From assembly GCA_016508695.1 (NCBI GenBank), contig VNKQ01000012.1, positions 744,001 through 808,000 of the forward strand: a stretch of DNA of 64,000 nt. Direction: 5' to 3'. The translations under genes were made by a program, and so were the position numbers. The stretch's first letter is position 1. Each line of letters starts with the position of its first letter. The notes beneath the pieces were generated by a model. That model ran no database searches, had not been told where the DNA came from, and worked only from the letters and a program-made list of their open reading frames with translations. Below, piece by piece: positions 11,066 to 23,266 of the stretch. The stretch comes from Hyphodiscus hymeniophilus. Its lineage: Eukaryota > Ascomycota > Leotiomycetes > Helotiales > Hyphodiscaceae.

Positions 11066-12149
11066 GTACATGATGATCTTTAAATATTGATGAGGGATAA
11101 ATTCAAATTTTCAGACTTTGCATTTAACTTACACTTGACTGTGACAATTTTCATCCTGATCTTCTACGCGACACCCTGGTGTATTGACCGGAGGGATGAA
11201 AATAAGTCAAGTTGAAGGATATGGAAGTACTGGCAGAATCAATCGATCATTCTTATTATCTACGCAGAACTATGAAGTACAATGAGTTCCAACTGTCCCA
11301 CGTAGTGAGGCAGGAACATAGCTGCCGACGCAATGTTGACCGCAAGCACAGGCACAAGAAACTTAGAGCAGTTCGAGTTGCAGGGCTGAAGATGAAAGTA
11401 GAACGCACAGTTGTGAATAGGAAACCGGATGGCGTCGAGCTTGTATCAATGGCTAGGCGAAACAATAGTATCGTTTGTGTTTTGATCGTGAGTGAGTAGA
11501 CAGAGTCCTTCTTTTGGATTTTGTTCGTGACCGTCTCTGACGTTATACTAGATCATCAAATTAGCAGCAAAGAATCCTCCGCACTGATCTTCTCACAATG
11601 GTTTCTCCGCATTTTTAAGATTATCCTCAGCAAGTAGAGAGTGAGGATGAACGCTAGAGCTATGGTAAAGGGACTCTTCATCTTGTCCCCTTTGAAAAAA
11701 TGCCGTTTTCCAGGCAAATATCATCGATTTCGTTCGCCAGGACGTAGCTGGTTTAAGTAAGCCAAATGCAGCAGCTTTTTGATATATACGCTTCAAGAGT
11801 AAGAGCTCGTCTCGTCGGCCTTGTATGAGCGAATTCCACTTTTTGGACATTAAGTGGTCAGCATCAACAAACGAATGGGGCTCACCTTGACCCATGGACG
11901 TACAGCCTCGAGGATGAAAACCAGCTCTCATCGGCTCCTGAGTGATCTTTGGTCAGGATCATCGGTCGACAGCATCAGCTTGCTGCATCTGGGGAGTCAT
12001 TCTTCTTCTTGTTACCTCTCATAGCTGTACGAGTGGTTGACGAATGACCCTTGTCGGCCACAAAGGCCTTTGAGTATAAAGGGTCTGCTCATCTAGTCTC
12101 GAAGCTCGTCTCTAGCAGTATCAACGAGACGCGTCAGAGGACGCTTGAG
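11066..12149. other. Intergenic, no supported gene
   Basis: Frames of about 95 codons (11212-11499, plus) and about 112 codons (11593-11931, minus) are open. They have no recognisable domain, no conserved-looking start context and no intron structure, so I do not call them genes. A possible acceptor (TCTCATAG near 12030) could mean the next gene has a small upstream exon. Confidence 0.4.
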
Positions 12150-13910
12150 ATGACGAGTGCTGAATCATCTACTGCCGAACGCCAGGATTCGTGGATTCGT
12201 AACCACAAATCAACAAAAGTTCCATTAAAGCCCGAGGGAGGCACCTCTTCCAGCAATAAGGACAAAGCTTTGAGAGGCAAAGATATTACGATGGCTGACA
12301 TGCAAAAGAAAGTTGATGAACGAGAGGGGTCTGATGACATGCAGGGTTCCCTTAAAAAGCTGGCGGCAGTCTTGAATCGATCCAATGCTGACTCCAGCAT
12401 CGGGGAGTCCAGCTCTATCAATAGTAGACCTAGTGCTGTCTTCTCCAGCGTCGAAAACAGCTCTGGACTTGGCAATACCACCATTGGAGAGCCTAGCGAG
12501 TCACACCCTGGTAAACTATCGACTTCGACCCCTATCCAATTGCCATCTGTCGGCGAGGGAATCTCTGGGTTTGGTAGTGCCACCGTTGACGAATCTAGCA
12601 AGTTACACATTGTTAAACCATCGACATCGACCCCGACCAAATTGCCACACGTCAGCGGAGAGACTAATCCACCCCCTGAATCGTCGTCTGACGGCGAGAG
12701 TGTATATGAAGAAGCCCCTGAGGAATCCCCCAATCGTGCCTCTTCCAAGACAACGGGTTCAAATGGCCTGTTCGTCCCTCTGCAACGGAAAAAAACGAAA
12801 CCGACGTCTGCACCAAAAATTGACGATGAGTCTGAGGACGCAGGTTTGTTCTCTCCCGAAAAGGCGGATAAAGCTGCCGGACGCAAAAGAGACGGCATTG
12901 TTAGATTCTGGAGGAAGCAAGGATATGTACACCACTTAATACTCGTTTACGGACCACCGGGTGCCCAGAGGTGGGAGCATACTACAAGTACAAAATCGGC
13001 AATCAACTTTGACAAATCAAAAACAAAGAAATTTGGTCCTAAGTCCAGATACGGAGACGAGAAGGATGATGACGGCGAGTACGTGCGGAAGTGGAATGAC
13101 TTTAAGGGTTTCCTGGGTGAAGCCTACGATGGACCCCTGGACGGGTTGAGACCCAAAGTGACGTGGAAAGATAGGGCCGGGAAGAAACAAACCGAGAAGA
13201 GGAGATTCCCAGTGACGGATCTTTGCGTCCTTTGGTCGATTAATGGCAAACCAGAGAGGACAATGGAGACTCGATCGTCAATAAAACACCTCTGGAGCAG
13301 CGCTGCAGAATGCGATAAAGACATCTATAACTCCGCGAAATTCCATGCGAAACAACATAATGAATGGCTTAAGCAGAAGCGCGAGAAAGACGAGGACGAT
13401 GATGAGGAGACCGATGAGAAGACCGAGGACGGGGACGAGGAGACCGACGAAGAGACCGAAGACGAGGAAGGCGAAGATGGGTATGAAGACGAGGACGAGG
13501 ATGAGGACGAGGAAGAGGACGAGGATGAGAGCGAGGATGAGGATTATGAGGACGAGGATGAAGAGTACAATGGAAAGCGAAGAGTAAAAGGCATCAAAAT
13601 GAGAGAAGAAAAGGACACCAAAAAAGTGAAGGGAAAGCGTGCCAAGAAGGAGAGAGGAAAAGACGCCAATAACGGAAAAGGAAAATATGACAAGAAGAAG
13701 AACAAAAGGGGTAACAAGAATGGGAATGGAAAAGATAAGGGTAAGGAGAAGGAGAAGGATACCGAAAATGATGGCGGGGAGAGTGATGACATCGAGAAGA
13801 TGTTACGATACCAGAAGCGATGGTGTGCATTGAAAGGTAAAAAGCCTGGAGCAATGACTGCCGATGACGAAGCGCTGTTCCTCAACGTTTGGGAGAAAAC
13901 CAAAACCTGA
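12150..13910 (+). CDS. Charge-block nuclear-type hypothetical protein
   Basis: A single open frame gives about 586 aa from the first ATG (12150); the frame is open about 100 bases further upstream without an ATG. The order of regions is clear. First comes a Ser/Thr-rich disordered N-terminus with two imperfect repeats of about 40 residues (around STSTPIQLPSVGEG and STSTPTKLPHVSGE). A folded, aromatic-containing segment of about 165 residues follows, from DGIVRFWRKQGYVHHLILVY to HAKQHNEWLKQ. Then come an almost pure Asp/Glu block of about 70 residues, a Lys/Gly-rich basic block of about 70 residues, and a short conserved-looking end (MLRYQKRWCALKGKKPGAM). The alternation of acidic and basic blocks is typical of chromatin- or nucleolus-associated proteins, but I do not recognise the central domain and assign no function. 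Confidence 0.7.
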   Translation: MTSAESSTAERQDSWIRNHKSTKVPLKPEGGTSSSNKDKALRGKDITMADMQKKVDEREGSDDMQGSLKKLAAVLNRSNADSSIGESSSINSRPSAVFSSVENSSGLGNTTIGEPSESHPGKLSTSTPIQLPSVGEGISGFGSATVDESSKLHIVKPSTSTPTKLPHVSGETNPPPESSSDGESVYEEAPEESPNRASSKTTGSNGLFVPLQRKKTKPTSAPKIDDESEDAGLFSPEKADKAAGRKRDGIVRFWRKQGYVHHLILVYGPPGAQRWEHTTSTKSAINFDKSKTKKFGPKSRYGDEKDDDGEYVRKWNDFKGFLGEAYDGPLDGLRPKVTWKDRAGKKQTEKRRFPVTDLCVLWSINGKPERTMETRSSIKHLWSSAAECDKDIYNSAKFHAKQHNEWLKQKREKDEDDDEETDEKTEDGDEETDEETEDEEGEDGYEDEDEDEDEEEDEDESEDEDYEDEDEEYNGKRRVKGIKMREEKDTKKVKGKRAKKERGKDANNGKGKYDKKKNKRGNKNGNGKDKGKEKEKDTENDGGESDDIEKMLRYQKRWCALKGKKPGAMTADDEALFLNVWEKTKT

Positions 13911-15564
13911 TGAGGATGCAGAGTGAGATTAATGGAGAACTTCATCTTTTTATTTTGAGGTATGAATACAGTTTGCCCTCACCTCTATCCCCTCTAACTG
14001 GTACCTAGCTTATCCGATGAAACTAGGGAGACTTTGTAATTGAGGGGCTTTCTGTTTACACTTTCTTCCCATATCGCGTGCTTTTGACTTGCTTGTTTCA
14101 TTTTGGTTCTCATAATGTAGCATCCCTCTGACGTTTCGATTCTGTTTCCACTTTTGGTACATCTACCATATCGTAATGTTAGACAGAAGGCAACGCGGTT
14201 CCACTTTTGACCAAAAAAATGTTCTCGCTGTATCGTCCCCTCCTGCGGAACGAGAAATCCACTGTGTCGAGAAAAATGATATGCAAATTACTTTGACTTT
14301 GAAAAGTTCAATCTTTTCATAAATAACTTACAGTAGCACCCGAATGCGGCTTTCTTGTAGAATCTCTTCCGCAATATTGTCCCCCACTTTTCCTCGTGCG
14401 CGGTCTTACCTCTTGAGGATTAAATCGCCAAGGTGCGCCTTTTAGTCATTAGCAATCATGTCTCTCTGCCACAGATTGCCGTCTGTGGAGATCAATACAG
14501 TGGAAAGGGCTCGTGCTTATGTGTACGCTCTTTACCACCGAGCTCCTCCAGAGCGCCACGGGTCCATTCATTGTTGTCCATTGCCGGTAGTATTGGAGGT
14601 CAAGTAATGTGGTCAAGAAATGAGGCAAAGAAATTCGAAAACAGAAACGTTTTATGAAATACGCGGGACCTGACCTTGTAGTATGTCAAACTAGGTTCGA
14701 AAAGCATCATATGATGTTAATCGTGTATAGAACTCTAGCGAGTAGGAAGCGTATCAAGACCGGACATTGCAAGTGCCTAACCTTATACGGGCTTCACAGA
14801 GATTCAAATCAAAGAAGAATACTCTGTGCACAACAAAAAAGAACATTGGAGATTGTGTTGGGAGTGACGGTCACAATTCTCAAGATAAGCCGTTGGTTCG
14901 TGGCATTCAAGAGGATCTGAAGGAAAGCTCAAATCTGGAATAGTATGCTACCTCATCGAAAACGGAGGGGTGTGCTACCTTATTCCTTATCTCGGGACTA
15001 CTGGCGAGCAGCTACCCAGCTGAGACAGCAAGTACAGAAGCGAGGAACGTTTTGATTGCCAGCTGGCTCCACGGGAAAAGGAATAACTTAGGGTGCTTTT
15101 GAGAGCGATGCTACGAAAAAAATAGTTGCGTAAGCCATATTGAGTAAATGCTAAGGTTAAGTGATGTCTAACTTGATTCTACAATAGATTCTTATCTTTA
15201 ACGTAGTGACGAGGAGATCATCCATTCATGTCGCAAGCATGATTGAGAACATGTCAAGGAAGACTTGAGCCGAGCCGGGATTAAGCTATCGATATCACTT
15301 CACAGAGAGTATCAGAAGCAATGAGTAACTGCTCGATGAAGCGTGAGCGTGTTATTGAGGTCCAGGCAAGCAAAGACGCATGCGTATAAGATGCACCGCG
15401 TTAATCATGTAAGGTGGTGTGAGATCAGATTTCTTCTCACAACTGTCGCCGAGGAATTGGCTAACCTTGGGTACATCAACACCGTCGCGTCAGCTGCCAC
15501 AACGTCTGAATATAGCCTACAGTCTACGTTTACCAGCTTTCTGTGCCTATGCATTTGTGTCGAT
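13911..15564. other. Long intergenic region, no supported gene
   Basis: Only short overlapping frames occur (for example 14433-14920 on plus and 15343-15676 on both strands), none with a recognised motif or convincing intron. Expected contents are the 3' end of the charge-block gene and the 3' untranslated region of the convergent patatin gene. I see no repeat or transposon remnant. Confidence 0.45.
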
Positions 15565-18500
15565 TCATGGTCTACCTTGCTTGCCATTAAAGCAACGGCG
15601 CTTCCTACGTGTTCTTGTCCTGGCTGTGAGACCCCGCTTCTTACTATTTGATACAAGGACTGACAGTTCTCTATGACGTTGAAGCTCGCAATCGCATGCC
15701 GAATTCCGGGATGGATTTATTCTGCTCTGCTGATCAGGCTGTCCAAATTTCGCATTAAGCTTCTGCCGCTCGACGAACCATTCCATAGATTGCGGGAAGG
15801 CACTAATACTCCGGCGAAGTAATCTATTGAACGCAAGGTAGAGATTTACCCGATCAGATGGATGGCGTACATAAAACACGACTGATTTCTGGAAACGCCC
15901 ACAAAGCTTGCAGATATCGTCGAGGCCGAGGAAACCAAGGGAAATCTCGTTGATGAAGAACTGAGCGTAGGGATAACTGGCTCCCAGGTTCTTCACGAGA
16001 GCTTTGCTGTCCGGGCTCCGAGAGAGAATCGAGCCATGGCACATGTAGCGCCCGCCATCGAGCACTAGAGTTTCGTCGAGCTCAAAGAAGAAGCACACAG
16101 CTTTGAAGGCTCTGACAATGCCCTCCATATCGCCTAGATGGTGTCGGCTCTGGTCATATAGGTCCTGCATCTTGTCGATATTGTCGATGTCTGGCTCCTT
16201 TCCTATAAGAGGCAGATTTAACCGGAATTGCCGCTTCTTTACATCCTCTTCTAGACCGTACCAGTGGTCTTCCCAGCTTATCTGACCATTCAGAGATAAT
16301 GACTCCATTGAGGCTCGATACAGCCTAGCCAGAGCTCCGTCCTGGAGAAAGTTTCGAACATTCGACGCAACGGGAGACGTCAGCTTTTGCTCGAATCCAG
16401 TCCCGATCGAAAGAACGAGATCGCAGTCACCATCCTTCCAGATTCGACGAATCTCAAGTATGCCTGGCCTGACCGGATTATTGTATTTCAAGCCACCATC
16501 CTGAAATGTGCCGAAGGAGCGGAGATATTTGGGTTTAAAGTAGCTGGGTTTGTCAGCCTTCATCCTACGATGTAATTCTCTTCTGGACATACGTCGGTGC
16601 TGCGGTCGTGCATCTTGCGCTGGCCATCATTAGCATATACAGACTTGACTTATCAGCCACACTCACGCTTCCCAGAGCAATATCTCCTCACTAGCTTGCC
16701 TTGCTCGAAGGTGTTTATATCCTGGTGTATTATTAGCTCTGCATAAACGCAGAGAGGGCTCAGCTTACTCAAATCTTTGCTGTGATTATCTCCACCATTG
16801 TAATTCGAAATCAGGCACAGTGCTGCGTCGGATATAGTAGTGGTAGTAACTGCAAATTTCATTCCCGATGGCCTCGACTTCACCGACTCGAATATAGGGC
16901 TCATGCCCAGAGCGTCCTTTAGTGCCTCTTCCAAGACGGCCGCATCATACTTCCCATCATCGAAGTAGAAAGCAAAGATACGCTTCATCATGGCGCAGAG
17001 TGAGTAGTATTTGATATCTTTGGAGAAGAAGATTTGCCTAGCAAACTTGCGAAAGAAGGTCAAACATTTCTTTGGGCTCCAATACTTCCCAAAGAGCCCA
17101 ATGTTTACGATCCCACCTAAAATGCGTTAGATTAGCTGAATACGGCGCATTGATGGCGTACCTGAACTCGTTCCTATAGAAAAGTCGAAGTGCTCCTGAA
17201 CCGGATAGGTTAGGTCTAGTGCTTGCTCAAACTCTTCCATGAAAGCTAATGATACAACAGCTCTTGACCCACCCCCGTCAAAACTCACGAACCTTACTCG
17301 ACATGTTGGCGGCAAGACCCTCGCTTGGAAGTTGATCTTCCTCTGGCATTGCGGGCAGATGCTGATGTCGTAATGATACTCTGCGCCACTTGTCGGCTTA
17401 CTGAAGACGGAAATGCGAACACATATATCACATATGCCATGGCCACACTCCATTATATGTTCTGGCTTTCGCTGAAGGCATATGAAGCAATCGACGTTGG
17501 ATGTTAGAAGTTGCCAGTGTTGACTGTATCGCTCCAGGCATTGTTGACGGAGGACAGCAGCCGACTTTCCACCATACTTCAGGTGGGAATATGTAGATAT
17601 TATGTGCGCCTCGATGTCGGCACAGATCAGCTCACTAGACAGCTGTAGTGAGCCTGCAACATCACGAACTCCGAGGAGACACAGGTGACGGTACAAAGTC
17701 CGGAAGACCTCTGATGGGTTGAATACTAAGCAAAGATGGTCAGTGCAACTAATGCCTGTGGTGGCTGGCTAAACACTCACAATGCATGTCAGACGGGAAG
17801 CTATCCAAAACTATTGCCGAGCCGACAAAGTCCCAGAGAGTATTGTCGATTAATCCATGCTCCGAGCACAAGCTCATTAGTGACTTCAGGTGGTGCTGAA
17901 AGTTAGGCGACACTGGATTCCCTTCTCTTGAGCTCCTGATAAAGTCAAAATCATCCAGTGGTGACGCTGAAAAGTTCCGCAGGGCTGATTCAAAGAAGGC
18001 TGTGATGTGGATCATGGAAAAGAGGGTATGGCTATTGACGCGCTCGACACGTGCCATTCGGATTTCTTCGCTCATGACTTCCTTTAACCCGCTGAAATCC
18101 AATCGAGAAGGCCCACGACCGGTACTCAGAATGTTCACGACATTCAAAGACGAGAAGGAGCCTGAGAATTTGGGGTCAGAGAGCAATGTCAGACGAAACC
18201 GTAGAACTTCCGAATCAAAAGCGTGCCCGGAGACGCTTGTGACAACGAGGAGCCGGGGACGGACCTGACTTGGCAGTTTTGATGCAGAACCAGCCGCTGC
18301 CCAGGAGATCAGTCTCTGTGCTACACCATCCAGACTCCCGCAGTCCTGGGCAAATATGCAGAGCACATCAATGAAAAGTGATAGCATCCTGGCATGAACA
18401 TGATCAACTAGAGCCTGTTGTGTAGGTTGGCCACTGCGGCTCCCTGGCCAGGCCACTGGAAAATCGATGATCTCGTGGCAGCCGATTTTCCCTCCAAAGT

Positions 18501-18807
18501 CTGTTTGTTTGTAGTCCATACTACTTTCCGCGATGAGAATCGGCTGATCGGTGGCTAATGTTGCTGGATCAGCGCATATATTTGCAATGCCGTATTTTCG
18601 ACAATTAGATATTGTGTTCCCGGGGAATAGCGCTCGCAATGCCCTTACTTTTGTCTGTTTGCCGATAAAAAAAATGAGGGATGGATATTGCTTCGCAGGA
18701 CAAGGGAGGGAATTCGTGATGTTGTGGAGCCGATTCCCATATTGCAGGACGGGACCATTCTGGTCTTGGTGTACCCGGAGCCAAAATTGATGGGCGCAGG
18801 TAATCAT
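15565..18807 (-). CDS. GTPase-like / RING finger / patatin phospholipase fusion protein
   Basis: Six exons (17781-18807, 17162-17725, 16769-17116, 16667-16721, 16593-16613, 15565-16543) have exactly matching phases and encode 997 aa. Residues 1-340 resemble a degenerate GTP-binding domain: FIGKQTKVRAL in the P-loop position, PILIAE before the switch region, and RPRLLVVTSVSGH where a G4 strand would lie. Residues 422-469 are a C3HC4 RING finger (C422, C425, C436, H438, C441, C444, C466, C469). Residues 492-497 give the patatin oxyanion loop DGGGSR. GTSSGG at 527-532 (split by an intron) holds the nucleophile S529, and FQDGGLKYNNP in the last exon supplies the dyad Asp. It is predicted to be an intracellular acyl hydrolase, perhaps with E3 ligase activity. 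Patatin domains serve as effectors in fungal NLR-type immunity, but no NACHT or repeat domain is present here. Function is inferred from domains only. Confidence 0.85.
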
Positions 18808-19283
18808 GATGAAAAGGGGGTGAAACTCGCTCTGGTATTATCGAAGCTGGAGTTTGGCGTCACTTTATAGCAAGATTTAGTAATCCACCAACGTAGAAGT
18901 AGAAAGTGCCCGATCTGAGTGGCTAAGCTACACAGGATGAGAAGGGTTTGAAAAATTATATTATGACGAGCGTGGGGGTGGTGCTACGTGGTCGAAGTGA
19001 CGAGAATGATCCTTCGCGGTAGTGGTCGCCTACTGGGGGATGGCAAAGGTGGTCCTGATCCATTCAGGTGGTCCAACTCGTTAGGTGCCGCCTGCGCTGG
19101 GGTGGATCGAAGTCGCCCATCCCGATCACCGCACCAATTTTTGGTGAAGGGATCTAGATGCTGCTAAATGTGAGGCTCAATATTGTAGGCTTCGAAGCTC
19201 ATTTAAATCGATTTATATCCTCCAATGCCACCTAGACCGCCCATTACGCATCTCCTCGTCTTAGCATTTTTCATTCACATAAA
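18808..19283. promoter_or_regulatory. Divergent promoter region, patatin gene and PLAC8 gene
   Basis: About 475 bases separate the two start codons. The stretch contains repeated GGTGGTC-type words (around 19005-19100), which recur downstream of the PLAC8 gene (19950-20015) and near 55150. Whether these are binding sites or simple sequence cannot be told. No gene is supported here. Confidence 0.35.
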
Positions 19284-19791
19284 ATGCCTCGTCCATATAA
19301 AAATTCCCTCTGCGGCTGCTTCTCATATCCTAAGCGTTGTATGCTATTTGTTACCACACTCTCATTCAAAACTGACAGCTTTCAGGTATAGAAACCTGTT
19401 TCTGTCCTTGTATTGTCTCTGGCCGAATACATCACCGTATCGAACATGGGAACCTTCAAGAATACTCTTGCTGTAATGGTTGGTGTATGGCTTGGGTAGC
19501 ACTTACGTGCGGTGGTAACCTCGGCTGGATTCTACAGTGTATCGATCGTGATAATATGAAGAAGTACAGTACGATATCCACATATGAAAAGGAAGATTGC
19601 AATTTACTAATTGCTCCCTGTCAGACCTCGAAGGTGACGCTTGTAGTGCGTGCTGGACATCATTGTGCTGCCCGTGTTGCGAACTTGTCCAGACTGAAAC
19701 GGAGCTCGAAGATATTCAGAAGCTACAGAATCCGCTGGGCGGATATCAAGCACCATCCGACATGGTAGCTCCGGTGAAGCGAGGTAGATGA
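19284..19791 (+). CDS. PLAC8 family Cys-rich protein
   Basis: Three exons (19284-19338, 19386-19568, 19625-19791) splice to 134 aa with consistent phases. The product has the PLAC8 signature: a Cys-rich start (CFCPCIVSGRIHHRI), a hydrophobic middle (CMAWVALTCGGNLGWILQ) and a closing CCPCCELVQ motif preceded by KKYNLEGDACSAC. PLAC8 proteins are small membrane-associated factors; in fungi and plants they are linked to cadmium resistance, calcium handling and organ size, and no substrate can be assigned. The two Cys-rich hydrophobic segments probably sit in the plasma membrane. All introns have canonical borders and a CTGAC or TACTAAT branch point. I chose the first ATG after the promoter-like sequence, with good context (AAAATGCC). 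Confidence 0.8.
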
Positions 19792-20755
19792 TGTAAAGGA
19801 AGACTTCTGGATTGTTTAATTGGCGTGGAGAGAATGTGTGTAAGGAAACCCGGCATTCCGGCCTGCTGTCATCCCATGATAGATAGCCTGTTCGTCCTTA
19901 AATAGATATGTGATCGTTTTGACAATATGGTCCTTTGATTGGGCGACCCTTTGATTGAGTTGATCGGGTGGTCTTTAGATCGAGTGGTCCCTATGACGCG
20001 GTGGTTTCTCTGACACGCTAAGTTAACTTAATCTTTGATAAGATCGTTTTTTTCACAAATTTTTACGGAAAACCTCGCAAACCTCAATATAACCTGCTTT
20101 CCTAGAAAGATATAAGTCGGTTTGAGTACTGTATCTGTTCAAAGATTGAAAGGTCCCCTCTGTCTCCCGGCGAAGCTCCGAAGCCTAACAGGAACAAAAT
20201 GTCATACTTTCGCATCAAGATCATCAAGATCATCGAGAATCTTCACACCCATTATCTCTAGTTCTTCTATCGCTGGTCTACGTCTGTCATACGGTGGTCG
20301 ATTTCGATCGTACCCTACCGGTCTCTGCCGCGCCAGTCCATCCCGTCGTAGCTGATCCATGAAGCGATCTCCTTGGTCCGAAACCGTAGATTGCAAAACA
20401 AATTGTGATTCGTTCAGTTGGTGGGATTGTTGTTATTCAAATTCGCTAATGCCACCCAAAGTTGATAATATGGAGTCAAAGGATGACTCACGGCTTGTGA
20501 TTTTGTAATTTCGGCAGCGTTGGGGGGGATATCCAATGTCTACATCTAAAATCTGCCGCGATCCAATATCGTTTGGTTGGACTGCCGCAGCGATACAGCC
20601 GCAATCTAGACCTCAAATATATTTTTCATTTCTGTCTCATACATCTTCTCTCAATTTCAGTTTAGCAAGTTTTTGATCTTAACGTATGCAAATACCTTGG
20701 GTTTCTAGTATAACTTTAAAGTACTGTCTTGTACTTACCATTAAATCTTTATCCC
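19792..20755. other. Intergenic, no supported gene
   Basis: Overlapping frames at 20122-20396 encode Arg-rich peptides on both strands without a recognised motif. Repeated GGTGGTC/GAGTGGTC words lie at 19950-20015. An A/T-rich stretch before 20756 probably serves as promoter for the glycosyltransferase gene. Confidence 0.35.
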
Positions 20756-22158
20756 ATGTTTACTTCTCGCTCAAAGCTGCTTCTGCCGAAGTCAAAACTG
20801 TTGCGAGCCGGAATATTTGGAGTTATTCTTATTATTCTGTACATCTCCATTCCTAAATATCATAATAGTTCTCTGCCGCCAAATCAATGTCCGCAAAGTG
20901 CGGTCGTCGACAGTATTGTGGTCGCCGTCAAGACGGGGGCAACAGAGGCATTAGAAAAGATACCTGCGCTGATGCAGACATCGCTGCGATGCGCCAAGAC
21001 TGTATTATTCTTCTCCGACCTCGAACAGGATATCGGACCCTACCATTTGCATGATGCTTTAGAGACCATTGCGCCGGGCGTTAAGCAACAGACCTCAGTA
21101 TTTGAGTTCTACCGAAAGCAGCAGGAAGCGTGGCGCACAAATGGCAATATTAGCTCAGTAAATGGGATGCGAGATCCCGACTACCCAGACGATCTGGCAG
21201 CTTGGACACTGGACAAATACAAGAACATGCACATTTTGGAGAAGACTTGGGAGCTTGCGCCTAATAAAGAGTGGTATATTCTGATTGACGCCGATACCTA
21301 CCTTATCTGGTCGAACCTGCTAAGATGGATACCTTCCCTCGATTTCTCAAAGAAAGTATATTTCGGATCTAGGGTATTTATCTCAGGCGTGGCCTTTGCC
21401 CATGGTGGAAGTGGGATCCTCTTCTCCAAGAGCTTGATGTACGATTTGCAATTACACATAAGGGAACAGCTGCACGATGGGATTCGAAGATACATACTAG
21501 CTGCTGCGAGGATTTTATGCTCAGTCAGGCATTAAAGGAGTATAATAATGAGCTTGTGAGTATCCGTCCGGAAATGAGCGGCCAGAAACCTTTTACTATG
21601 CCATTTGTCTCGGATTATTGGTGTCAGCCTACGTTTACATTACATCACTTTTCGGCGCCAGAGATGAAGGAGCTGGATGTATATGAGCAGGGAAGACAAA
21701 ACCAATCTGTGCGTATTCCTGTCTTTTTAGCTTGGACTTGATTTATAGGGCAATTTCAGCTAAGTACTTATTAGATACCATTAACTCATGCAGAGATTTT
21801 TGCAGAAATTGTTAAAGGTCCTCTACAGGCTATGCCCGCTATACGCGAAGACTGGGATAATATCTCATGGAGGTCCGAATTGGGATCAGGACTTACAGGC
21901 GAAGACAACGAGAAAGTCACTACACAGTCTGTAAAGGAATGTGCTGCAGCATGCGAGGCCAACGCCCATTGCTTCCAATTTGTCCTTGACGGCGAAAGCT
22001 GTTTCTTACGAAAGGCGATTCGGCTTGGGGAGAGAAGAGACCCTAGTAATGGAAAATGATGGCGAAGTGGCTGGAATCAAGGTAGAATCGCGAATTGGGT
22101 CGCTGAACAGACTTGCAATGGCGTCCAATTCCCGAATTGGCTTGAACGTATGGGGTAG
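20756..22158 (+). pseudogene. GT31-type type II membrane glycosyltransferase, broken
   Basis: The product begins with a short basic tail and a signal anchor (LRAGIFGVILIILYISIP), as in Golgi type II enzymes. It then shows GT31/fringe-like motifs: FFSDLEQD, a metal-binding DADTYLIWSNLL (DxD) and the acceptor-side AHGGSGILFS. The C-terminal part has a Cys-rich cap (KECAAACEANAHCFQF) and the fungal family's WRSGWNQGRI end. An intron lies at 21709-21774. Two lesions are present. A frameshift at about 21478-21490 changes frame before KIHTSCCEDFMLSQ, and an in-frame TGA at 22057-22059 separates SNGK from WRSGWNQ; an Arg codon CGA there would restore the family pattern. It would have transferred sugars to glycoproteins or glycolipids in the Golgi; it is probably inactive now. 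Confidence 0.8.
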
Positions 22159-23266
22159 ATATTATTGAGAAATTTGGAGAAGGATATAACATAAATGCGT
22201 ATTCGCAAACGCACTCTTGACGCGAGGTTGTACGTGGAGAGTCTCTCGGCTTTGAGTGAAAAACGATGCTTTTCAACCCTACGTTCTGATCCAGCTCAGG
22301 AAGCGTTTGATTTATCTGATACAAGTATGGAAGGTTTTCCCCAGTAACAATAACGAAAGTAAATAACCAAGTCTACTTGGAGCAAAATGACCCAGAACCT
22401 CGCAAAGCAACTAGGAAATACAGTTCAAATCCCTTAACCAGCCTGGAAAGGCTCAAATGCAAGAGGCAGCTGGTCTGACTTCCCCGCGTGCCGGAAAAAT
22501 GTTCGGTTCTTTGACTTTGAGCATTTTGTACTTTATTGCATGAGAACAGCGGCCCCGAAGAGGGGTCGAAATTCGATGATTGATTTTGAGTTTTAAAATT
22601 TGGAATGCGATGAGTAGCAAGATATGACGAGATGTGACCCAGTGTGGCTTAATGCACACTCTTTAGATCATCTAGATGATTCACCACCAGATCATCTAGG
22701 CTGCGCATCGGGTAGCCGAATGATCCTCAAGACCGTGCGTCGTTATTGACACTCGCTTAAACTTTCGAAGTGCGCTTGAAGCCAGACAGGGGTTTGAGGC
22801 GATTCGCAATTTCAACCAGTCTCAACACCTTGACCACCAGTTTGCTACATTCAGGAGTGGGTAAATTCCATTCGGCGGGACTAAGCAGATGCGCAGTCTA
22901 AGATCATCTAAGATGAAACCCAGACGCTCTCGCTCAGCTCTTGCCGCACTAAGGCAGACCCACTGAGGGAAAACTGTGATCTCGCCTTCATTAGCCCCCT
23001 CTGGCTGCGTGGAATTTCTGTGATCCCGATGATACGGTTTTATCTTTTTCGTCGTTGATCGTTTCATGATCCTTTTACCCGAATGAGTCGTTGCATATCT
23101 GTGATTATTGATTTGTTGATCCACTGTCTCGGAACTGGTCAGCGATCTCTCGCAGGATCTTACCAAGCTATGCAGATGGTAAGAAGCGACATTATAACTC
23201 TCTTTAACCCCCAAGGATTTATCGTTTTCTAACATCAAATTCCATTATCATTGATTTTGAGCAATC
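22159..23266. promoter_or_regulatory. MFS transporter upstream region with repeated palindromic element
   Basis: No gene is supported; a 138-codon minus-strand frame (22822-23238) looks random. The element AGATCATCTAGATGAT at 22665-22680 is a near-perfect palindrome. Its half reappears as AGATCATCTAGG at 22689-22700 and AGATCATCTAAGATGA at 22901-22916. The spaced copies upstream of a drug-transporter-like gene suggest a regulator binding site, which is inference. Confidence 0.4.

Noticed and set aside
13544..13945. Minus-strand Ser/Phe-rich frames opposite the charge-block gene
   Set aside because: They are the shadow of the purine-rich coding strand and carry no independent evidence.
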